The notes: a model not told the origin generated them from the letters alone. DNA of 64,000 bases from Chondrus crispus (GCF_000350225.1 NW_005179100.1:1-64000), one strand, 5' to 3'. Positions 1 to 10,824 are shown, counted from the stretch's first letter. Numbers and translations are program-made.

Positions 1-689
1 AGCCCCTTTTTTTGGTACTCGAAACTCATTATGAGATTTGCACCCCCCTTTTCAGGTTGCCAAACGCAACATAAACACACGCTACATGTGAACATTTCAG
101 ATCCTGCTGCGCCCCCAGAAAGGCCCTGCACGTGATGCAAGGACAGTATCAACTTGTGTGTTTGGCAGCCAATTGTTCGGGGCGCTAACGTCAATATGAG
201 CATGCCAAACCGACAGCTCGATTTGCACATGGTTTTCGCACAGCGAGCAGAACCATTTTACTACTATGCGGCATGCTAGAAATAGGATTCCGCATTCATG
301 AGCGTAGGTTCGAAATCTTTGGAACTGCTTTCCCCAAACGCGTCGCAGCGCATAGTCCATGCATTCAAAAGCGTAGGAAAGGGGATATATGATCTTGCAT
401 TCCAAATAAAGTTCACGCTATTTTTTCGTTTAAGATATCATTGCTTACTTCCACTTAATAGAAACGACAGCATGGAGGCCTTTACATGCAAGGGCGGGGG
501 CGTTTCGTTTCACTTGGGAAGCGAAACTCGGAGAGGGCCTGTCATCCTTCGTTTGGTGCTTGACAGCGGGATAGCCCCACAGCCTTGACAGACTCATACT
601 GCGCCCTGTAGCAACTTGCGGGCTTTAGAACTGAGACTGGACGTGTAGCGAAAAAGGGGTTATGGAAGTGGGGACACTGAGTTGGCTCC

Positions 690-860
690 ACGCCTCGAGG
701 CTTTCTTTTTCTGCCGAGGGCTCCCTTTCTTGAAGCGTATCGAAGGCCCCAGCGGGCTCACCCGCTGTGGCTATAGCCCCGCCAAGGTCAGATTTCTCAC
801 CTGGCGATCGACCCCGTGAGGGGTCGACTCTGTCCTCTCGGCCTCGACGGACGCAGATCG
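690..860 (+). other. GC-rich hairpin cluster, candidate structured RNA
   Basis: In mostly AT-rich surroundings this segment has several short perfect inverted repeats. GCCGAG (713-718) can pair with CTCGGC (837-842). Inside that closing stem are a 7-bp hairpin (750-756 with 761-767, loop CTCA), the palindrome GGCTATAGCC (769-778), and an 8-bp hairpin (808-815 with 820-827) capped by a GTGA tetraloop. A T5 run follows near 865-870, which could end a Pol III transcript. I recognise no known RNA family. The arrangement could also be chance in GC-rich DNA. Confidence 0.25.
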
Positions 861-1020
861 CGCTATTTTTCCTGTCTGCACATGTCGGTCAGACACAACT
901 CGGAGGCTAAAAAATCAGTTGAAATGTCAGATCCCTGATTTGTCTGTCTAGAAAACGAAACACAGAGCGACACAAACCACACCCGTTCTTGACAACAGCA
1001 AGCGGTCAAGTGTGAAAGAA

Positions 1021-1091
1021 ACCAAAGCGCAAGAAAACAAAAGAGTGACGATTTCGAAAAAACCAACGCGCAAGAAAACAAAAGAGTGACG
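1021..1091. repeat. Two-copy 41-bp direct repeat
   Basis: A 30-bp block starting at 1021 recurs at 1062 with a single mismatch (ACCAAAGCGC versus ACCAACGCGC), giving a 41-bp period. It lies about 260 bp before the 86-bp array and is not homologous to it. Confidence 0.8.
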
Positions 1092-1352
1092 TCCGTGAGA
1101 ATGATGGTGGGCGCTCGATATAAAAAACTTCGGGTCCCTTTTTATATGGAACCTAAAAATCGAACTGTTCGCAGCAATACGAGAGGATTGTTCCGGTTTC
1201 GCGCGCTTTTATCCGTAAGTAAACGTTAACTGTCAAGCAAAGCGAGGAACAGTAAACCTATACTCGATATCATATCGTCGAATAAACAATCACATGTCAC
1301 TCAGTTTATAATGACTGTATGACATGTCTCGTAAGCCATTAAAGGCCATACA

Positions 1353-1931
1353 GTAAAGGTTAACCTGGTTGCGGGTAAATGTTTACCCGGGAATGTTAAG
1401 GAGTGAACATTTACTCGCAACCATCAACTCGACACCGGGTAAATGTTAACCTGGTTGCGGGTAAATGTTTACCCGGGAATGTCACCGAGTAAACATTTAC
1501 TCGCAACCATCAACTCCACACCGAGTAAATGTTAATCTGATTGCGAGTAAATGTTTACCCGGAAATGTCACCGAGTAAACATTTACTGGCAACCATCAAC
1601 TCGACACCGAGTAAATGTTAATCTGATTGCGAGTAAATGTTTACCCGGAAATGTCACCGAGTAAACATTTACTCGCAACCATCAACTCGACACCGAGTAA
1701 ATGTTAATCTGCTTGCGAGTAAATGTTTACTCAGGAATTTTACCGAGTAAACATTTACTCGCAACCATCAACTCGACACCGAGTAAATGTTAATCTGATT
1801 GCGAGTAAATGTTTACCCGGAAATGTCACCGAGTAAACATTTACTCGCAACCATCAACTCGACACCGAGTAAATGTTAATCTGCTTGCGAGTAAATGTTT
1901 ACTCAGGAATTTTACCGAGTAAACATTTACT
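1353..1931. repeat. 86-bp palindromic tandem repeat array, about 6.7 copies
   Basis: Exact 86-bp spacing is seen for the anchor CCATCAACTC at 1421, 1507, 1593, 1679, 1765 and 1851. Each unit carries GTAAATGTTTAC-type and GTAAACATTTAC-type blocks that are reverse complements of each other, so every repeat can fold back. The last four units alternate between two subtypes: GATTGCG with CCCGGAAATGTCACC, and GCTTGCG with CTCAGGAATTTTACC. Units 4-5 and 6-7 therefore form a 172-bp higher-order repeat. The array breaks off inside a unit at about 1931. Function is unknown. Confidence 0.95.
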
Positions 1932-4035
1932 GTAAGCAGCGTTGTAACTGTAATTTGTCCTTTGTTTTAATTTAACGTCTCTTTACTTACAGCATCGGTG
2001 TATGCCGTTTGTTTAACTTAATGTGTACCTTATCATATACCTTACATCTTTATTTACAACAGAGCTAAGACCCCCGCCTGGTGAATGGGCTTAGGTCTCT
2101 TATATCATGTATGCACAATCATCTCGTGGCTTGAAGTTTGTGTGACTTGCAGGACTCCAAAAATTGCGTCCTCTTATCACCATCTCGAATGATAAGTCAT
2201 GGTCCATTCCATCGCAGTCCTCCGAAAGATCATGATCCAGACATCTCTGCATATTCTTTGGTCCGTCGGTTTCCGCTTCGTTCTACGTGTTGCAGTATTG
2301 CGACATCATTCGTACATTGACGATTTCGATTAGCTACGGATGAACTCTCGTTCCTAAGCTGATTTTCTCATCGAAATTTTCGGTTCCGTACTTCAAAAGC
2401 CCTCTACTTCAACCTTCGCGTCTGCTACCATTATATTGCAAATAATTTCTTTGTCTCACTACACTTAAATAACAGAAAAAGAAGTAGAGACGAAAGCAGC
2501 GTCTTTAACAAGCAGTAAGCTCCTCACATCCCGGGAGGGATTAAGACACTGATGGGAGATGAAATAAGTATGCCCTGCAGTGGAAAATTATGATGATTCT
2601 GTTGGCAGCGGTTCCAATTTTGTGGTTCATGCATATAAGTTTCTACGTTTCTGCTGAGCCTATATCTTCAGTTGCAACGATTTGTAAGCTTGTTTCTTAA
2701 ATCGTTGATACATCATTTTGACGATATCATGCAAAATGTATTTTATCTTTCTAACGCTTTTAGGTTTTTGTGTTTGCCATCGAGGTGTTATGGGTTCACG
2801 GACGGGTAAGGCCCAAAAGTAAAAAAGAAGGAGCGCGGTGGGTGATAGAAGAGGAAATGGGCTGTGTACACGTGCAAAAAAAAATACTGCACTCAGCTGC
2901 TAATTCTGCTCGGTACCTTGGTTAGGTACCTGGCGGGAATAGAGCAGGGGGCCTCGCAGGCGTGCAGTCCCGATGGAATCAGCAACTTATTGTCCACTGC
3001 AACACAAACTCCCTTCTCCCAACAACGGACTCTGCGGCGGCAAAGTTTGGCGCGACGAGTACTTTAATGAGATGCATCCCGTCCCAGAGTGCCAGTGTAA
3101 TTTGCAAGTGGCCTACACGTTACAGTAAAACCAATATCTCTCTTGTGCGCGAGTACTGATAAGCATTGACTGCACACGAAGTGTGAGAGGGGATTAGAAA
3201 TACTTCAAACAAGAGAGAATCGATTGATGATCTCTGAGGTTAGAACAGAGACTCGGATGGAAGGCTAGGAAGAATAATTGTGAATCTTGTTCTTGTTGAA
3301 TGAGACTGAAATTTTCTTTTACATGATGGATTGAAGACAGTATAGCTTGTAGAGGAGCCATGACGGACACACATGTGATATGAGTACACTCGACAAGCGT
3401 GGCTTCGTTTCTGACATTATGAATGAATGAAATGATGCACGAAGGTCATGTTTCGTTTCTCTTCAACTGTGTACCAACCGTGAGTACGATAAACACTCGT
3501 CGATTATCATTTTTTTAATCTTACAAACTAGAGTTTACGCCGCGCGTCTCCCCCAACGTGAGATATCTGTGGTGCTGTTCGTGACGACAACATTCTTGTG
3601 CTACTTTCTGAGAGTCACTGCTCCCGCATGAAGAGAGTTGGCACAAGACTACACGTAGTGCTTCACGTTTTCACAGAAGGTAGAGCAAGGTCAGCGTTGC
3701 GTTTAATAGCATAACAGCTATAACTGTAAAGCTCACACAACTTGCAAACAACATACACAATAGTTTGAAGGCTTGTCGACCCCAGCTGCCGCCAAGGCTA
3801 CCTTGCCTGTAGGCATTGGATAAATTATGCGGATCAGAATTGCCCCCGAATTTTACTGCAATGCGCAAGCACCAGCAGGGGGCAAAAAGGCAAGCCACAG
3901 AGTGAGATCGCATTAGTGTGACGCAAACAACGGAGCACCCCTTCCGCTTTCATCGTTGAGTCTGGGACGTCACTTTCGAGGCGTGTATCCGCCGGGCAGA
4001 GGAACAGCATTAGTCCCATACTGCGCGTCAACTCC

Positions 4036-5457
4036 ATGGCATTCCATGCAGTCCCTTCCCTCAAGCGGAAAATGTTCTCACAGTTTGGCTTCGTCTCAGC
4101 TTTTTCTCTCGGTCGCGGCGGGCGAAACCTTACGGCGTTCCCGTCTCGTCAGAAATGTGGCACTCGGCGGCATCAGCATGTAAAGGCTGTGTTGCGCCCG
4201 AACATTGCGGTAGTAGGAGGGGGTCACGGCGGCATCTCTGTGGCACTGCGGTTGATGACGCTACCATGGACGCGATTAACTAAACCGACCGTAACCCTCA
4301 TCGACCGAAAAGACCGCTTCACTTTTCTTCCAATGCTGTACGAGCTCGCACTGGGCCAAGTCGAGCGATGGGAAGTCGCCCCGAAGTTCACCGATTTGCT
4401 TGCCGATTCGTCCATCAAATTTGTGCAGGGGAACGTCGAGAACCTCGACCTGGCTAGTGGAGCTGTGGAAGGGACGCTCATGGGCGAGAAGGGAAGTCCA
4501 GAATTTCGGGTGCCGTTTGACCGTCTTGTCTTGGCACTGGGAGTGCAACCAGGTGGTATAGATAAAGTCCCAGGGGCGAAGGAGTATGCCATTCCATTTT
4601 ATGGATTACAAGATGCTTTCTCACTGAAGGAGCGGATCGCTTCCTTGCGAAAGAACAGCTCGCCTAGTAAGGTTGTGAACATTGTCGTTGTAGGGGGAAG
4701 CTTTTGCGGGGTCGAACTAGCTTCTTGTCTAGCGGAAGACTTTGGAAGCGCGGCGAGTGTCATGGTAGTAGAGCCTTCCGATCGCTTGCTCGCACAAGGC
4801 ACTGACTTCAACCGGCGCATATCAGAAAAGAGCCTTGTGGCTAATGGGGCTGTCACCTTGTATCGGTCCCGCGTGGCCGAGATCACGAAAGATAAAGTTG
4901 TGATTGAGAAGCTTGATGGCGGCACTGCGAACATTGTACGCTATCCCAGTGATTTAGTCCTGTGGACTGCTGGCACAGAGGCAAGTTCAGCGTTGCCCAA
5001 TTTTGACGTTCCGTTGGGGGAAAGGGGGCTCATCGCGACAGATTCACTTTTGCAGGTCAAAGAACATGAGAACCGAATTTTTGCGTTGGGTGACAGTGCG
5101 TCTGTCGATATCGAAAGCAAGTACAATGGCACTGCTCAAGTTGCAGTACAGCAAGCAGAATATGCAGCTTGGAATACTTGGGCCTCCTTGATGGGAAAGC
5201 CGAAGCTGCAGTATCGGTACGCCCATCTCGGGGAGATGATGGTCCTCGGTGCGAAAAATGCCACCGTGACTACATCGGTTGGACTGGAACTCGATGGCGG
5301 CGCGGCGTGGGCAGCGCGACGTCTAGCCTACTTAGCGCGGATGCCGACTGACCGGCATCGGGCAAGAGTGGCAGCTAGTTGGGCTGCAAACCCACTTCTA
5401 AGTGGCATGGGAGATCTTGTCAAAGAAAGTAGAAAGTACAGAACTAACAACATCTGA
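4036..5457 (+). CDS. NDC1: Type II NAD(P)H dehydrogenase, NDC1-like (plastid)
   Basis: This is a 473-residue, apparently intronless flavoprotein of the type II (rotenone-insensitive) NAD(P)H:quinone oxidoreductase family. It would pass electrons from NAD(P)H via FAD to a membrane prenylquinone without pumping protons. A first dinucleotide-binding Rossmann motif, VVGGGHGG, lies at residues 59-66. A second, VVVGGSFCG, lies near 216-225, and the FAD-binding FALGDSA lies near 348-354. The pattern fits plant NDC1 and cyanobacterial NdbB, including an AxNPLLSGM-type tail. About 55 residues precede the first motif. They are basic, Ser-rich and begin MAF, which suits a primary-plastid transit peptide; plastid location is inferred. 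The ATG at 4036 opens the frame. The stop lies only 78 bp from the convergent KNL1 stop, so the 3' ends of the transcripts probably overlap. Confidence 0.88.
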   Translation: MAFHAVPSLKRKMFSQFGFVSAFSLGRGGRNLTAFPSRQKCGTRRHQHVKAVLRPNIAVVGGGHGGISVALRLMTLPWTRLTKPTVTLIDRKDRFTFLPMLYELALGQVERWEVAPKFTDLLADSSIKFVQGNVENLDLASGAVEGTLMGEKGSPEFRVPFDRLVLALGVQPGGIDKVPGAKEYAIPFYGLQDAFSLKERIASLRKNSSPSKVVNIVVVGGSFCGVELASCLAEDFGSAASVMVVEPSDRLLAQGTDFNRRISEKSLVANGAVTLYRSRVAEITKDKVVIEKLDGGTANIVRYPSDLVLWTAGTEASSALPNFDVPLGERGLIATDSLLQVKEHENRIFALGDSASVDIESKYNGTAQVAVQQAEYAAWNTWASLMGKPKLQYRYAHLGEMMVLGAKNATVTTSVGLELDGGAAWAARRLAYLARMPTDRHRARVAASWAANPLLSGMGDLVKESRKYRTNNI

Positions 5458-5535
5458 TAACCTAAACACAGTTTGTCTTAGAGACATCACCATATTCGAA
5501 AAAAGATTCCTAGGCATTTACAGAAAGCACTTCCG

Positions 5536-8500
5536 CTACAATAATTTCCAGACTCCGGAAAATGCTTCGCACACACTGAGAGTTCTGGCGTTTTTTCTGA
5601 ACCCGGATACAATAAACGCCTCTCGAATTACATCATCGGATGGAGCATCACCAATGAATCTGCGGACAGCGATTTCCTTCACTTCCTGGTAGGGACTCAC
5701 CGCCATTTTGCTGGAAAAGTAAGTGGATATTGTCACAGCAACGTCGAATTTTGTCCATTCGGTGAGTGAATAGAATGAACCGACTAGACTGACATCTAAG
5801 GATGGAAGTTGCCCTTCAACTACATTCGCACCGGATGCCTCTCCGATATGGCTTTCAAAGTATTCGGTTACATCGTCCATGAAATTCTTCGCGTACAGAA
5901 GTTTCTTCGCAGAACAGTGAAGCGCAAAAGGTACCTCTCTAACTGCCTGTATCGTCATCAGCTGATCACGTGAGAGAGACACGGCCCCTTGCACATACGC
6001 TTCTAAGAAAGCACCGCTGCCTGACCACGAATCAATAGGATGCACCTGTACTGATTCAACATCGTCTCCAGACATTGTCACCTCGATGTTCATCAAATCA
6101 CCAAGGGCGCCAGAAATTGCTACGGTGCTGATTTCTTTAGGTCTGAAACCTGCTATCTCACACAAAAGCAAGTTTCGCTCCTTACCTTCCCGGACCTTCA
6201 ACTTCAATTTTCTGTCAGCTTGAGCCCCAGCGTACAACTCCAAGTCCCTCAGTTGAGATATCAACTGATCTTTCTTCGGCAATAGCATTTCGCTTTCCTC
6301 AGCATCCTGGGTTTGGCTTGCAATATTTGAAGATATTAACCCACGAACTTCAGAATTGTAGGCCAAGTCGCTTGCTATTTGCTCCCTTTTCATGATCACG
6401 TCTCCAGGCACATCTGGAACCTGGCTATCCTGTTTGAAGTTCAGACTGGCCAGCGCTTCTGCAAGGTTCGCAGTTCGAGAAGTTATGGCCTTCTCCATCG
6501 CCCGCAAAGTAGTTACATCTGTCTCACAAGCTTCTGCTGATTCTTCGAGACCATTCCGGATGTCGCTTTCCCACTTTTGACGGGAAAGGACCCAGTCCAA
6601 TCGGTTTTTGAAGTGACAGGCTTTTCGCAAACGCTTTAGTCCAACTCGGCAATTTGCAACTTCCTTGCCTTCCCGGGAGTTATTTTTCGACATGAACGAA
6701 TATACAGGGGGATGTTGACGAAGAATATCGCTCTCCAGAGCGCTTATGCGCTCCACGGTCGAGGAGAATAACTCCTTCTGTTTGCGAACCTGAATCTGGA
6801 GATGACTTAAGTACTTTTCCTTCTTTGTGAAGTGAAGCATTCGCCACTCAGCAGATGCTTTATCTACATCTGAAGATAATACCTCTGGTGAGAACGATGG
6901 CTCACGAATGCATTGGATTCGGTGGTCTTCAAAGCGAAGGTTGCATGACCCTAAAAAGTCAGCCATGCTGAAAAGATCCTGCTGCTTTGCTGCTTTTGCG
7001 GCTGATGGCTTCATCTCTGAAACTGAGAGCTCATCCACCTTGGAATCTCGCCCACTTTTTCTCTGCGAAGCACTCCTTTCAAGCATGGATGAGCGAATCT
7101 TCGAACCAGGAGCCGAAAGGGGGGTAGAGACCTTTGTTGTGCTGTTGGGCAGAAATTTCTCAGAAACGCAAGCTCGTACTCTCTTTCACGTTTCTGATCT
7201 TGGAGTGACCATTGTATTGGTGGTCGGGGGCTCCAATGTGTCTCTATCTTGGATTGCAGCATTAGCCGCCCTGCTACTGTCCGACATCTTTTCCACAGGC
7301 GGCTTGTTGTCATCAGCAGAAGACGTCTCAACGCCGTTGGAGACTTGATCCACGCCTTTTGCTGCATTTATCCCATTCTTAGCCTTAGCAGGAGAATTGT
7401 CACTCGCGGATGTCTTCTTCTGATTGGGATTGGTGCTATGGAAATGGAGGGTCTCTGTATCATCTGATTCGAAGAGTTTCCGCTGTTCCTTTAGCGGTGA
7501 TCGCGATGGGGGTTGCGCAATGTTGCATGACGGTGAGGACTTGATATGGTTTTCCGAAGTGGTCCTACGATCCACTAGATCTTCACTTAACTCTTTGTTG
7601 CACTCATTTCGGGGTGAGAGAGCACCAGGAATTACTTCACTTTCATGCGGGGAGACGGCTTGCGAGGTAACATCTGTGTCTCGCACGGATGCTGAGACCG
7701 CATCTCTTTGGATCGCATCTGCCCGATCCTCAGTTTCTTCCTCGCCGACCTGGTATTGCTTCAGTGCATCTTCTTTGCCGCTCTTGCCGCTCTTGTCATG
7801 CTCAATGGTTTCAACTGCATACGCGACCGGGCTTCGCTCTGGTTCTGTCATCTGTTGCTGTGCGGACGGAAAATGAATGGTTACATCGTCGTCCTGCTCA
7901 TCCTGTTCAATCTGATGTAAGATATCTCCCATTTGCACCGCCGAATGAACAGAAAATCTTTTTGACCTACTGTCATCCTCGATCACCGCTCGATGCCCAA
8001 CAGCCGGAGCCATACTGCATCGCCGTTGTGTGATGTCATCGTCACCTCCACAGTCGTCTTGCAAAGGCGGTAGTTCGCTGATATAGCCTAAAGATTGTCG
8101 TGAACTTGGTTGTGACGGCCGTTCGGCTGGAGGACTGACAGTGGGAAGCACGCTATGCTCAGACTCATTCTCTGTTGCGACATCAGCAGATGCAGATTCG
8201 TCGCTATCTAAGAGTTTGTCGATTGCCATTCCGATGCGTAAGTCCCGGGTGATATCCTCGTCCGAGGCTTCAGCTTCGTTGCCATCCGAGAGCACTCCTT
8301 CATTAAACTCCGGTGGATCGTTTTCGTCTGTCAAGGCAGCATCGCCCTGTCCTCGTGATATATCGTCGTCAAGAAAGATGCCGAAAGAATGACGCGCGTT
8401 CGCAACCGAGCTTCTTCGTAGAGGCACCGGGGAAGGGCTGGTCATAGGCAATGGTGGTCGCGACATACTAGCACTCACCCTGTTGAGAGATACTCTTGGT

Positions 8501-9141
8501 TCTTTTGGTAGATTGACGGTATCATCATCCTCCACGTCGTCACTCAACAGGCTGTTCAATGACGGTCCTTCCCGTTGTGTGGCACGTGATTTAAGTCTAG
8601 GGAGAGGTGTTAACGACGGTCCTGGTCGCGGAGATGCTCGAAGACGTGCGGGAAGAGTGATTGTGTCGTCATCACCATCGGAACCACCAAACAGGCTCGT
8701 CTTCTTGCTCACAAATGCCGGGCTGCGTCGCGCGGCGGGCGATGATGGATGAGAAAGTTTTCTGGACTTGTGAGAGGGTGATAAAACGGATCCTGGCGGT
8801 GTATCGGCATCAGGAGACCTGAATTCCTTTGGATGCTGCGATATGATGTTGATAGTATCTCCACCAAATGAGACACGCTTCGCACTCGGAGATTGGCGAA
8901 TACGCTTCGGTTTGTTCGTGGCAAGGCTTGACCGACGTCGAATTGCGGGAGAGCAATACAAAGGAGGCCGGCCTGATGGAATGACGCTAACTTGGATTTG
9001 GGGGTGTTTCTTCTCCAGGACCACAGCAGTCCCGGAGCCGTCCTCTGCTTTGATCTCACCTTTCGCGGGGCTTGAGAGATCGCGGCCATTCGGGAGCTCC
9101 ATCAAGACGCCCCGACCTTTTTTCACAGGAGTAGTCTGCAT
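5536..9141 (-). CDS. KNL1: Kinetochore scaffold KNL1/Spc105/Spc7 homolog
   Basis: Two reading frames join across a 48-bp intron (7142-7189; donor C|GTGAAAG, acceptor CAACAG|C), giving 1,185 residues from the ATG at 9141. KNL1 sits in the outer kinetochore KMN network, binds microtubules and PP1, and recruits Bub proteins. The N-terminal half is disordered and carries RVSF, the KNL1-type PP1-docking motif, at residues 89-92. It also carries repeated acidic MELT-like elements such as DDDTITL (157-163), DDDTVNL (205-211), DDDVTIHF and DDTETLHF. The second exon opens the Spc7-like part: ADFLGSCNLRFED, a long coiled coil, and a C-terminal RWD-like region ending near WTKFDVAVTIS. The frame stays open up to 9309, but no ATG lies there and a strong donor-like GTGAGTAAG (9219-9211) suggests a 5' leader intron, so the exact start is uncertain. 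Identification rests on motifs and architecture. Confidence 0.85.
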
Positions 9142-9532
9142 GATTCGCAAGTTTGTCTCACCGTTCAAAGGGTGAATGTGGGAATGGAGGGGTGGGGCTT
9201 CAGGAATGCTCTTACTCACGCTGCAAAGCAGAGCAGGGAGAAAATAAAACAGAGCTAAGTGACAAAGACAGCATTGCAGTTGAAATGGCGCATCACAAAA
9301 CGGTTGCAAAAGAGGTTGTATGAAGGAAGAGAGCAGCAGGTGGCTTCAAATTTGAATATTTGAAATTGGACTAGGAAAAACTGGCGCGAAGAAGGCGGCC
9401 AAAATATTTTCCTTTTTCGAGTTTCTCGGGAAGCGGAGAGGTCACTCATTACAGTATAGCAATGTACAGTACTATATCATAAATATACGTACACGTGTGG
9501 GCGAGAAGCCAGAGCCACTCGTATGCACAGTA
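9142..9532. other. 5' flank of KNL1, no gene
   Basis: This is the upstream region of the minus-strand KNL1 gene. It holds a donor-like GTGAGTAAG at 9211-9219, suggesting a leader intron, and an AT-rich segment with CAGTATAG and GTACAGTACT motifs near 9450-9475. No coding region is supported. Confidence 0.5.
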
Positions 9533-10231
9533 CAGGGGGGTACCCTATTTAGTGCTACCCCGTGTAGCGTGATAAAATAGGCACTAAATCGGGTTTGGCA
9601 CAAGAACGGTAACTTAACAAGAAGACTGAATATAGTATTTAACTAAGGAAACCCGTCAAGGTCGTCTGTTTCTGCTTCTTCTGTGGCTTGAGAGCCTCAA
9701 ATATGATGCGTCTAGCCTTGCGCAAATGTGAAGACGCATCAGGTAGCGAGAGAGCTACCGCTGCCGCCTCTAATTTTGAGAACTCATTCGCTGCTTCGAT
9801 CAAAGAGAGAGAACGAGCCTGATTAGCATTAGAAATCTCCCCCATCACTGTATCTGTATGCTCTGCTTCAGTTCGCCCAGATGAAACACACCTAGACCCA
9901 TCCATTTCCTCCATAATTCTCTCCACCTCTTCTAGAGCTTCTGTTTCCATGGCCTCTCTGACTTCACTTGAATCCTCTACCATAACCCAACCATTAATAT
10001 TACTTTCATTTAACGTAGCAATATCAGCGGCATCCCTTTGGTCATTAACATTGCTCACATTTGCATTTTTTGCCTGGAGAGATAGGCCCGACATATCTTT
10101 TAAAACAGATTCCATGGCGTCCTGGGCCCGGGGGGCACTTGTTTATCATACCTTTTGGTGTAGAGCCGTTAGAGTAGCACTAAACCGGGACATACACTAT
10201 ATATAGAGGCACTAAATCGGGTACCCCCCTG
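9533..10231. mobile_element. TA-flanked DNA transposon, Tc1/mariner- or pogo-like, 699 bp
   Basis: The left end CAGGGGGGTACCC-T-ATTTAGTGC and the inverted right end CAGGGGGGTACCC-G-ATTTAGTGC match at 22 of 23 positions. Both ends are bordered by TA (9531-9532 and 10232-10233), the target duplication of the Tc1/mariner/pogo superfamily. Subterminal copies of GCACTAAATCGGG occur at 9581-9593 and, diverged, near 10178-10190, resembling multiple transposase-binding sites. The element holds one ORF and is too short for a full DDE transposase, so it is probably non-autonomous. The flanks join to the 10-bp palindrome ACAGTACTGT, so an alternative reading with 7 more bases of TIR is possible. Confidence 0.85.
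9639..10115 (-). CDS. Transposon-borne acidic protein with C-terminal PIP-box-like motif
   Basis: This 158-residue ORF starts at a good ATG and fills most of the 699-bp element. It is acidic and Asn/Glu-rich in the middle, basic near the end (LRKARRIIFEALKPQKKQK), and terminates in KQTTLTGFLS. QTTLTGFL resembles a PCNA-interacting (PIP) box, Q-x-x-L-x-x-F-F/L. Pogo-family transposases are known to carry a C-terminal PCNA-binding motif, so this may be the retained tail of such a transposase in an internally deleted copy. No helix-turn-helix or DDE catalytic core is visible. Whether it is expressed cannot be told from sequence. Confidence 0.5.
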   Translation of the reverse strand: MESVLKDMSGLSLQAKNANVSNVNDQRDAADIATLNESNINGWVMVEDSSEVREAMETEALEEVERIMEEMDGSRCVSSGRTEAEHTDTVMGEISNANQARSLSLIEAANEFSKLEAAAVALSLPDASSHLRKARRIIFEALKPQKKQKQTTLTGFLS

Positions 10232-10770
10232 TACTGTAGAAAGAATCATTCGCTTGTGACAGGTTGACATCTACAGCATTCAACTGTCGGCGAGCAGGAA
10301 GCAAGCGCAAGTTCTATTCATTTCCTTCGCAATCAAACCATAGAACCCACCCATTTGGTGCCAGATTATTTTCATCATCTACTCCTCTATGGTTAGGGGT
10401 CCTGAACGAGGCCAAGCACTTCAAGCCGGGATTTCTTCACTGGCAATGTACATAATTTACTGGCTTTTTCAGAAACGAAAAACTATATGTCACTGCAAAC
10501 CCTATAATATAACCTCGCTCTCATTCTTTTAGAGCTAAGCCTCGAAAGCAGTTGCTGGCTATCCAGCATAAAGACTTTTCATCCGTCTAGTTTTCATGCC
10601 TGGCGACTAACTATATGGGGCCCCGTGTACTCACAGCTCTGTTTTGGTCGGGTGCTAGTCTATGAGATCGAGAAACTTTTCTGGATGCATATATATAATG
10701 GAACAGGATCGTGTAGTACTGTACTAGTGATGGTCAGATCGAAGGAAAATGGGCGTATAACGGCCAGTGT

Positions 10771-10824
10771 ATTGAAGGGTCATTATTGAAGGGTCATTAT
10801 TGAAGGGTCATTATTGAAGGGTCA
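10771..10824. repeat. 14-bp tandem repeat, 3.9 copies
   Basis: The unit ATTGAAGGGTCATT repeats without interruption four times, the last copy truncated by two bases. All copies are identical, which points to recent expansion or slippage. Confidence 0.95.

Larger units (their letters stand above)
1..4035. other. Gene-poor left flank, no convincing CDS
   Basis: I find no coding region here. The open frames (largest about 100 codons) lack family resemblance, several begin at non-ATG codons, and base composition drifts. The stretch contains a hairpin-rich GC-rich segment (about 690-850), a 41-bp direct repeat (1021-1091) and the 86-bp tandem array (1353-1931), each listed separately. From about 1932 to 4035 I see only AT-rich sequence without clear repeats. 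Confidence 0.6.

Noticed and set aside
301-330. GGTTCGAAATC, a tRNA B-box look-alike
   Set aside because: There is no matching acceptor stem, A-box or T-run terminator in the right places.
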